Assembly: GCF_002737765.1 (NCBI RefSeq)
Contig: NZ_PEGG01000167.1
Span: 1 to 5,973, forward strand
Direction of reading: 5' to 3'
DNA length: 5,973 nt
DNA from: Caulobacter sp. B11
Lineage (GTDB): Bacteria > Pseudomonadota > Alphaproteobacteria > Caulobacterales > Caulobacteraceae
Part shown: piece by piece, positions 1 to 5,973 of the stretch
Numbering within the stretch: position 1 is the stretch's first letter
How the letters are laid out: every line of letters starts with the position of its first letter
Made by a program: the position numbers and the translations under genes
The notes under the pieces: generated by a model
Told to the model about the DNA's origin: nothing
What the model saw: the letters and a program-made list of their open reading frames with translations, nothing else
The model's database searches: none

Positions 1-832
1 CGGCCTCGGCGGCCAGGATCGCGGTCTGGGCGGCGGCGGCCTCGCGGGCGGTGTCCTCCACGGCCCGGGCCGCGACCACGGCCTCGTCCTGGGTGCGGGT
101 CAGGGCGTCGCGGGCCTCGGTCCAGCGGGCGAACAGCACCGCGCCCTGCACGGCGCGGATCTCGGCCGACAGGCGCTTGTACTTCTCGGCCTGGCGGGCT
201 TCGCGACGCAGGCGGGCCAGGGCCACTTCCAGCTCACGGGCCACATCCTCCAGCCGGGTCAGGTTGGTCTCGGCCGCGCGCAGGCGCAGCTCGGCTTCGT
301 GACGCCGGGTGTGCAGGCCCGAAACGCCGGCGGCCTCTTCCAGGATGCGGCGGCGGTTCTGCGGCTTGGCGCCGATCAGCTCGCTGATCTGGCCCTGGCG
401 GACCAGGGCCGGGGAATTGGCCCCGGTCGAGGCGTCGGCGAACAGCAGTTGCACGTCGCGGGCCCGGACCTCGCGGCCGTTGATGCGATAGGTCGAGCCC
501 TCGCCCCGATCGATGCGGCGCACCACTTCCAGCACCGGATCGTCATTGAACTGGGCCGGCGCCGTGCGATCAGCGTTGTCGATGGTCAGGGTGACGTCGG
601 CGTGATTGCGGGCCGGGCGGGCGCCGCTGCCGGCGAAGATGACGTCGTCCATGCCGCCGGCCCGCATGGCCTTGGCTGAATTGGCCCCCATCACCCAGCG
701 CAGGGCTTCCAGCAGATTGGACTTGCCGCAGCCATTGGGGCCTACCACGCCGGTGAGGCCCGGCTCGATCCGGAACTCCGTCGGCTCGACGAAGGACTTG
801 AACCCGGAAAGGCGCAGGCGCTGGAACTGCAC
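1..832 (-). CDS. smc: Chromosome segregation protein SMC, N-terminal part (cut by window edge)
   Basis: This is the ATPase head and the start of the first coiled coil of SMC, the core of the bacterial condensin that organises and helps segregate the chromosome with ScpA and ScpB. The start is GTG at 832-830, and the protein opens [14 protein letters not shown], typical of the family. A Walker A motif GPNGCGKS lies at residues 31-38 and the Q-loop segment [11 protein letters not shown] near 143-153. From about residue 165 the sequence becomes rich in Arg, Glu, Ala and Leu, as expected of the coiled coil. The 277 codons present stay open to the left edge. A complete SMC has about 1,150 residues, so the hinge, second coil and Walker B/signature half lie outside. 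It begins 13 bases after the stop of the DsbA-like gene, with AGAGG overlapping that stop as a possible ribosome site, which suggests co-transcription. Identification is secure. Confidence 0.96.
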   Translation of the reverse strand, partial: MQFQRLRLSGFKSFVEPTEFRIEPGLTGVVGPNGCGKSNLLEALRWVMGANSAKAMRAGGMDDVIFAGSGARPARNHADVTLTIDNADRTAPAQFNDDPVLEVVRRIDRGEGSTYRINGREVRARDVQLLFADASTGANSPALVRQGQISELIGAKPQNRRRILEEAAGVSGLHTRRHEAELRLRAAETNLTRLEDVARELEVALARLRREARQAEKYKRLSAEIRAVQGAVLFARWTEARDALTRTQDEAVVAARAVEDTAREAAAAQTAILAAEA

Positions 833-845
833 GGACCGCGGGCCT

Positions 846-1457
846 CTAGGCCTTCGCCGCCGCGTCGATCACCTTGGCCAGGTCCTCGAACGACATGGCG
901 GTCTCAAAGCGCTGGCCGTTGACGAAGATCGTCGGGGTGAACTGGATCCGGTCGCGCTGGCCGGCCGCGGCGATGCGGGCGTTGAGCGCGGCCAGCGCCG
1001 CCTTGTCGCCCATGGCCGCCTCGAACTGCGCCTCGGTCAGGCCGAACGTCTTGGCGATCTGCAACAGACCGTTCCACAGGTCGCCGCTTTCGAAGATTGC
1101 GGCCTGGCGGCGGAAGATGGTGTCGATTACCTGAAAATAGCGCGGCTCGCCGACCTTGAGCGCCAGCAGGAAGCCCGCGCCGGCGAACTCATAGGGCGGC
1201 GTCAGGAACTCGCGGAACACGTAGCGGACCTTGCCGGTGTCGATGTAGCGGGCCTTCAAGCGCGGAAAGACCGCCTCGTTGAAGTGGGCGCAGTGGCCGC
1301 ACGACATCGAGGCGTATTCCACCAGCTGCACCTTGGCCTTGGGCGACCCCAGGACATGGTCGCCCGGCGCCGCCGGCAGGGCGGCGGCGCGCGCCAGACC
1401 GGGCATGGCCGCCAGGGCCAGTCCCGATCCGATCAGCGCGCGACGGTCCAGCACCAT
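846..1457 (-). CDS. DsbA-like thiol:disulfide oxidoreductase with twin-arginine-like signal
   Basis: This is a 203-residue exported thioredoxin-fold protein of the DsbA/Thioredoxin_4 type, expected to handle disulfide bonds in envelope proteins. The N-terminus [12 protein letters not shown] followed by a hydrophobic stretch and ALARA-like end at about residue 24 is a signal peptide. The paired arginines (5-6) resemble a Tat signal, although the flanking match is imperfect. The redox motif CGHC is at 53-56, after VEYASMS, and the cis-proline loop FTPTIFVNG has its proline near 175. The helical insertion lies between them. ATG at 1457 is preceded by AGGA, which overlaps the stop of the gene before it; the gap is 11 bases, so translational coupling is likely. 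It shares long stretches with the upstream lipoprotein (YID-GKV, REF, AGFL, YF-V-D), so the two are tandem paralogues. The oxidase or isomerase direction and the substrates cannot be read from sequence. Confidence 0.92.
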   Translation of the reverse strand: MVLDRRALIGSGLALAAMPGLARAAALPAAPGDHVLGSPKAKVQLVEYASMSCGHCAHFNEAVFPRLKARYIDTGKVRYVFREFLTPPYEFAGAGFLLALKVGEPRYFQVIDTIFRRQAAIFESGDLWNGLLQIAKTFGLTEAQFEAAMGDKAALAALNARIAAAGQRDRIQFTPTIFVNGQRFETAMSFEDLAKVIDAAAKA

Positions 1458-1468
1458 CGTCAGGGTTC

Positions 1469-2077
1469 CTACTTGCCGGCCGCGGCGATCGCGGTGTCCA
1501 GCTGTTCCAGGGTCACTTCGCCGCCGTCGTCGCCGCCGACCTTCTTGCCGTTGACGACGAAGGTCGGGGTGCCCCGGATATCGGCTTCCTTGGCGAACTT
1601 GACCGTGCGGTCGTTCATCGCCTTGAGGGCCTTTTCATCGCTAACGCAGGCCTTGAACTGGGCTTCGTCGAGACCCACCGACTGGGCGATGCGGGTCAGG
1701 CTTTCCAGAGGATTGGTGACCACTTCCATCTGCTGGCGATAGAGGGCGTCGAGCACCTCGAAATACTTGTCCTTGCCGGCGCAGCGCGCGACCAGGAAGC
1801 CGGCCACGGCCACATTCTCGGGCGCGGTCGGGAATTCGCGATAGACGAAATTGACCTTGCCGCTGTCGATATATTTGGCCTTGAAGGCCGGGAAGACATC
1901 GGCGCTCCAGCGGGCGCAGTGCGAGCAGGTGACCGAGGCGTACTCGACCACCGTGATCTTGGACGACGCATTGCCCAGGCTCATGTCGTCGGCGTTGACG
2001 CTTTCGGTCTTGGTGCAGCCGGCCAGGCCGACGGTCAGGGCCAGGGCGAGAAGCAGCCGGCTGGTCAGCGAACGCAT
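1469..2077 (-). CDS. DsbA-like thiol:disulfide oxidoreductase, lipoprotein
   Basis: This is a 202-residue DsbA/Thioredoxin_4 family protein anchored by lipid. Residues 1-21 form a lipoprotein signal ending in the lipobox LAGC, with Cys21 as the modified residue. The redox motif CSHC is at 51-54 after VEYASVT, and the cis-proline loop RGTPTFVVNG has its proline near 171. Two further cysteines, near 99 and 144, could form the second structural disulfide known from some alphaproteobacterial DsbA proteins; the downstream paralogue lacks them. The ATG at 2077 has a good ribosome site, GAGGA, about nine bases upstream. This is the first gene of a probable operon continuing through the second DsbA-like gene into smc. 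It probably introduces or repairs disulfides in periplasmic proteins at the membrane surface. Whether a DsbB-type partner re-oxidises it is not visible here. Confidence 0.93.
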   Translation of the reverse strand: MRSLTSRLLLALALTVGLAGCTKTESVNADDMSLGNASSKITVVEYASVTCSHCARWSADVFPAFKAKYIDSGKVNFVYREFPTAPENVAVAGFLVARCAGKDKYFEVLDALYRQQMEVVTNPLESLTRIAQSVGLDEAQFKACVSDEKALKAMNDRTVKFAKEADIRGTPTFVVNGKKVGGDDGGEVTLEQLDTAIAAAGK

Positions 2078-2184
2078 GGGGATCTTCCTCGATCGTGAGC
2101 GGTGGAGTTAAGCGCGATTCTTTAGGCGGGGGAAAATGGCGCCTGTGAGGCCTCGCATGAGCGCAATCGACGGACGCTTGTCAA
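2078..2184 (-). promoter_or_regulatory. Intergenic region ahead of the dsbA-dsbA-smc operon, with a weak promoter candidate
   Basis: This 107-base gap separates the dciA stop from the DsbA lipoprotein start and is the natural place for the operon promoter. On the minus strand a TTGACA hexamer (2184-2179) abuts the dciA stop. The hexamer 17 bases further on (CTCATG, 2161-2156) is a poor -10 match, so the assignment is tentative. A CcrM site, GATTC, sits at 2116-2120. A ribosome site, GAGGA, lies close to the start codon. I see no convincing hairpin terminator for dciA, so read-through from dciA is possible. Confidence 0.3.
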
Positions 2185-2727
2185 TCATGGCTCACGGCGC
2201 AGCACGCCGCGCCCCAGCTTCAGCAAGGCGTCCTTCAACGGTCCTTCAGGCTGGCTGGCCAGGCCCTCGGCCAGGTCGCGCTCGCGGGCGGCGTCCAGCG
2301 GCGGCTTGCGGCGGGCCCGGACCGGCGCGGGCGGCGGCGTGGTCTTCAGCGGTCCCTGGACGATGCGCAGCCGGGTCACGGCGCCGCGCCCCAGCAGCAG
2401 GTCGAGGCGCGCGGTGATCTGCGGGGCCTGATGCTGGATCAAAGAGGCCACCGGCCCGTCGACCCGCAGTTCCAGGGTGCCGCCCTCGCCCGCCGTCCGG
2501 CTCTTGATGATCCGGACCGGCTCGGTGCGCCGGGCCAGGGTCTCGCCGACGATCTCGCGCCAGCGGGTCTGCAGGGCGGCCGGGCCCTGGCCGAAGCGCT
2601 TGTCCAGTTCCTTGAGCAGCGGTGCCAGGCTCTTGCCGGCCGGCGGCGGCGCGCGGAACTGCGGACGCGTGCGACGGCGCTTGAGGATCTCAAGGGCTTC
2701 TTCGGCCGTGGGCAGGGGGCGGCGCAT
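2185..2727 (-). CDS. dciA: DUF721 protein, probable DciA replicative helicase loader
   Basis: This is a 180-residue DUF721 protein. Members called DciA load or operate the replicative helicase DnaB in bacteria lacking DnaC or DnaI, and a Caulobacter DciA has been reported to do this. The N-terminal part is basic and proline-rich, with a helix near 7-16 (TAEEALEILK). The DUF721 core follows at about 33-115, with segments ALQTRWREIVGETLARRTEP and LELRVDGPVASLIQHQAPQI that match the KH-like fold. The tail from about 125 is Pro/Arg-rich and probably disordered, ending in a short helix. The start is uncertain. ATG at 2727 gives MRRPLPTAEEAL, an in-frame ATG at 2745 adds six residues, and neither has a strong ribosome site. 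Longer readings would run through the inverted repeat and are unlikely. It diverges from mutY and lies upstream of the dsbA-smc genes on the same strand. Confidence 0.85.
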   Translation of the reverse strand: MRRPLPTAEEALEILKRRRTRPQFRAPPPAGKSLAPLLKELDKRFGQGPAALQTRWREIVGETLARRTEPVRIIKSRTAGEGGTLELRVDGPVASLIQHQAPQITARLDLLLGRGAVTRLRIVQGPLKTTPPPAPVRARRKPPLDAARERDLAEGLASQPEGPLKDALLKLGRGVLRREP

Positions 2728-2773
2728 GGGGAGAGAGTAGAACATCAACCGGGCGGATTGAACTAAATCCCGT

Positions 2774-2850
2774 TTCCCCGGCGAAGGCCGGGGCCCAGGT
2801 GAAACCCCCGAGCCGCTCCGGATGAATCTGGGTCCCGGCCTTCGCCGGAA
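2774..2850. repeat. Intergenic inverted repeat (REP-like)
   Basis: Two arms of about 25 and 23 bases (2774-2798 and 2828-2850) are reverse complements, apart from a two-base gap and one mismatch. They flank a 29-base centre. Each arm is itself a hairpin: in the left arm CCCCGGC (2776-2782) pairs with GCCGGGG (2787-2793) around a GAAG loop. The GGCGAAGGCC core followed by a GGxCCCAG flank is a form I recall as dispersed between genes in Caulobacter genomes. It lies between the divergent dciA and mutY and contains a GAATC methylation site at 2824-2828. The role is unknown; effects on transcript ends or supercoiling are inference. Confidence 0.75.
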
Positions 2851-2915
2851 GGTGGAGGGAGAGGGGGAAGCGCGCGCTCTTCCCAACGCGGAGGGTGGTC
2901 TGCCATACCAACCTC

Positions 2916-3959
2916 ATGCTCGAGATCCCCGCCCTGCGCGCCGCCCTGCTGACCTGGTACGACGCCCAGGCCCGCGACCTGGCCTGGCGCACTGGTCCGA
3001 CGGCCGGCAAGAGCGGCGCGCGCAGCGATCCCTACCGCGTCTGGCTGTCGGAGGTGATGCTGCAGCAAACCACCGTGCCGCACGCCACGCCCTACTTCCT
3101 GAGCTTCACACAGCGCTGGCCGACGGTGTCGGACCTGGCGGCGGCCGAGGACGGCGACCTGATGGCCGCCTGGGCGGGACTGGGCTACTACGCCCGCGCC
3201 CGCAACCTGCTGGCCTGCGCCCGGGCCGTGGCCAGCGAGCATGGGGGCGTGTTTCCCGATACGGAGGAAGGCCTTCGCGCCCTGCCCGGCGTCGGCGCCT
3301 ATACCGCCGCCGCCGTCGCGGCCATCGCCTTTGACCGGGAGGCCAATGTGGTCGACGGCAATGTCGAGCGGGTCATGGCCCGGCTGTTCGCGGTCGAGAC
3401 CCCCGTTCCAGACGCCAAGCCGGAGCTGAAGGCCCTGGCGGGCGATCTGGTCACGGCCGAGCGGCCCGGCGACTGGGCCCAGGCGCTGATGGATCTGGCG
3501 CGACGGTCTGCCGGCCTCGGGACCGCTCTGCGACCTCTGCCCTATCTCGGCCTGGTGCGCGGGGCTGAAGAGCGGCGCGCCGGAGACCTTTCCGCGCAAG
3601 ACGAAAAAGGCCGGCCGGCCACGCCGCTATGGGGTCGCCTATGTGCTGACCCGCGGCGACGCCGTGGCCCTGGTCCGCCGTCCGCCCAAAGGCCTGCTGG
3701 CGGCATGTTGGGCCTGCCGACCAGCGACTGGCGCGGCGCGCCGTGGTCGGATGACGAGGCAGGGGCCGCTGCGCCCGTCGCCGCCAGCTGGCGCGACTTC
3801 GGGTCGGTGGAGCACGTCTTCACCCATTTTTCGCTGACGCTGCGGGTCTTCGCTGCGCAGGGAGACGGCGACTTCGTTTGGACGCTCCGCCAGGGCCTCG
3901 GTGCGCTGCCCAGCGTGTTCCTGAAGGCCGCTAGGGCAGGGCTGGAGCGGTTGGTCTAG
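2916..3959 (+). CDS. mutY: A/G-specific adenine glycosylase MutY, with internal frame disruption
   Basis: MutY removes adenine mispaired with 8-oxoguanine. The glycosylase domain is intact: VWLSEVMLQQTTVP carries the catalytic Glu46, the helix-hairpin-helix LPGVGAYTA spans 123-131, and the catalytic Asp147 sits in VVDGNVERV. After MDL (to 3497) the family sequence continues in other frames. Adding one G near 3498, one C near 3524 and one G near 3700 restores GATVCRPRDPLC, the C-x6-C-x2-C-x5-C iron-sulfur ligands, the linker, and the start of the NUDIX-like 8-oxoG recognition domain. From 3705 the original frame resumes (MLGLPTSDW, then FTHFSLTLRVF) to the TAG at 3957. As written the frame has no stop, but it would make a protein without its cluster ligands. 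I chose ATG 2916 (MLEIPALRAAL). A GTG at 2895 directly abuts GGAGG, so it has no usable ribosome site, but ATG 2916 is also far from one. Sequencing error is likelier than true decay. Confidence 0.9.
   Translation: MLEIPALRAALLTWYDAQARDLAWRTGPTAGKSGARSDPYRVWLSEVMLQQTTVPHATPYFLSFTQRWPTVSDLAAAEDGDLMAAWAGLGYYARARNLLACARAVASEHGGVFPDTEEGLRALPGVGAYTAAAVAAIAFDREANVVDGNVERVMARLFAVETPVPDAKPELKALAGDLVTAERPGDWAQALMDLARRSAGLGTALRPLPYLGLVRGAEERRAGDLSAQDEKGRPATPLWGRLCADPRRRRGPGPPSAQRPAGGMLGLPTSDWRGAPWSDDEAGAAAPVAASWRDFGSVEHVFTHFSLTLRVFAAQGDGDFVWTLRQGLGALPSVFLKAARAGLERLV
3498..3704 (+). other. Frame-scrambled segment of mutY (iron-sulfur cluster and linker)
   Basis: Three missing bases, each in a run that would be GGG or CCC, sit near 3498, 3524 and 3700. 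Between the first two the family protein reads one frame off, and between the second and third two frames off. The third deletion returns it to the starting frame. The off-frame peptides are clearly MutY: four cysteines with 6, 2 and 5 residues between them, then SAWCAGLKSGAPETFPRKTKK, then YGVAYVLTRGDAVALVRRPP. Such good preservation in the hidden frames means the disruption is very recent or is an artefact. Confidence 0.85.
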
Positions 3960-4390
3960 TGAGGCTTGATCGCCTTGATGACATCCAGGAAAGTCGTTGC
4001 CGAAGACGCTCAGCAGGAAGGCGGCGATCACCAGGATCACCGAATAGGACAGGGCGCGACTACCCCGATCAACACGTCTTTCCATAGGGGGCGGCCCTGG
4101 ACGAGGGCGTCGCGCTGGATAAATGGCGTCTCGTCTTGCACGACACTCTGAGCGTAGCTGAACAGCGCGCTGTCGGCGTTATCGCGAAAGGCTTTCAGCG
4201 TGGTGGGCGTCCACTGGCGGGAAAAACTCCGCAATTCCGTCAGGGTCGGCGCGCGCCCTTCCCTTGCCTTGTGGCTTATAAGCCATTCGCGCTTGGCCTG
4301 TTTGTAGAGTCCGTAGGCGATGAACCCGCCCATATCGTCGGGCGCGCGGACCAATTGATCGAAGACCGGATTGTGCTCGGCCAAAGTCAT
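3956..4390 (-). CDS. Small tail-anchored membrane protein of unknown function, frame-broken
   Basis: I do not recognise a named family. ATG at 4390 starts MTLAEHNPVFDQLV, followed by GGFIAYGLYKQAKREWLISHK, a pattern (AY-x-LYK-x-x-K) I recall from small proteins with a C-terminal membrane helix. The uninterrupted frame stops at 4037 after 117 residues, just as the membrane segment begins. Adding one base near 4053-4058 continues it as GALSYSVILVIAAFLLSVFG, a clear membrane helix. Removing one A at 3990-3992 then gives NDFLDVIKAIKPH and a TAG at 3958-3956, two bases into the mutY stop on the other strand. The repaired protein has 144 residues, with a soluble N-terminal part and a C-terminal anchor. 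A rare ATA codon and lower GC set it apart from its neighbours. It follows a small gene by 11 bases and probably shares its transcript. Function unknown; a toxin or defence role is only a guess. Confidence 0.6.
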
Positions 4391-4401
4391 CCTAGCCTGG
4401 C

Positions 4402-4587
4402 CTATTTCCCCGCCAGCGCCAATTTGGCCCGAGCCAGGGCCCGCTCGTGCACGTCACGGCTCAGAGCGACGACCTTGCTGCCGTCAGGCCGCCGGAGGGT
4501 TTGAAAGACGCTGCCGGTCGCGGCATTCCGGAAGGAGACCGGACTGACCACGGCGCTGTCGGCCAGGATTTTCCCAAAACGGATCAT
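4402..4587 (-). CDS. Small hypothetical protein paired with the membrane protein gene
   Basis: This 61-residue protein runs from ATG 4587 (MIRFGKILADSAVV) to a stop at 4404-4402. A TTG at 4623 would add 12 residues, but neither start has a clear ribosome site, so the 5' end is uncertain. The middle (FRNAATGSVFQTLRRPDGSKVVALS) looks like short beta strands with turns. The end (RDVHERALARAKLALAG) looks like a basic amphipathic helix. I see no signal peptide, membrane segment or recognised DNA-binding motif. The gene sits 60 bases after the ccrM stop and 11 bases before the membrane-protein gene on the same strand, so the two small genes probably form a bicistron, perhaps reached by read-through from ccrM. 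The small-then-larger tight pairing recalls toxin-antitoxin layouts, but nothing in the protein itself proves that. Confidence 0.55.
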   Translation of the reverse strand: MIRFGKILADSAVVSPVSFRNAATGSVFQTLRRPDGSKVVALSRDVHERALARAKLALAGK

Positions 4588-4647
4588 AAGGTGAACATTG
4601 CCGAGGATTTCGCGATCACGCAAGTCCCCGGCCGGAAAATGAGACGT

Positions 4648-5973
<1,326 letters not shown>

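Noticed and set aside
606..1742. Plus-strand open frame of 378 codons across smc and both dsbA-like genes
   Set aside because: It lies antisense to three confident genes, crosses their boundaries and shows no family features.
2108..2122. CtrA-like TTAA at 2108-2111 ahead of the dsbA-like genes
   Set aside because: The second half-site seven bases on reads TCTT, too far from TTAA to call.
2776..2793. Left-arm hairpin as an intrinsic terminator
   Set aside because: No T run follows on either strand, and it sits upstream of both divergent genes, where a terminator for them makes no sense.
2728..2886. N-terminal extension of dciA to a start at 2886
   Set aside because: The added residues translate the intergenic inverted repeat and are Pro/Arg/Ser-rich with no family support. 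Starts at 2727 or 2745 are more sensible.
2763..3599. Minus-strand open frame of 278 codons opposite mutY
   Set aside because: It is antisense to the conserved glycosylase domain and runs into the inverted repeat, so it is a GC-driven shadow.

Overview
The window is GC-rich chromosomal DNA from an alphaproteobacterium, almost certainly Caulobacter or a very close relative. The strongest evidence is a 358-residue CcrM, the cell-cycle GANTC adenine methyltransferase, whose upstream region carries a CtrA-type box and a dense group of GANTC sites. The gene order ccrM, mutY, DUF721/dciA, two DsbA-like genes, smc also fits what I remember of the Caulobacter chromosome.

Layout. Minus strand, 2727 down to 1: dciA (DUF721, replicative helicase loader), a DsbA-like lipoprotein, a second DsbA-like protein with a twin-arginine-like signal, and the first 277 codons of smc, which runs off the left edge. 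The last three are 11 and 13 bases apart and look co-transcribed. Between dciA and the divergent mutY lies a large inverted repeat (2774-2850). Plus strand, 2916-3959: mutY, which carries three apparent single-base deletions that scramble its iron-sulfur cluster region. Minus strand, 4587 down to 3956: two small genes of unknown function in lower-GC DNA. The second looks like a tail-anchored membrane protein and is also frame-broken. Minus strand, 5724 down to 4648: ccrM, with its regulatory region from 5725 to the right edge.

How it fits together. The core genes serve chromosome biology: helicase loading (DciA), chromosome organisation (SMC), oxidative mismatch repair (MutY) and cell-cycle methylation (CcrM). 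The two DsbA-like proteins act in the envelope and are conserved passengers. The unexpected parts are the small-gene pair between ccrM and mutY, five apparent indels confined to about 560 bases (3498-4058), and five GANTC sites within 155 bases upstream of the methyltransferase that modifies them. I do not see a large undescribed system. The small pair is the only candidate for something new.
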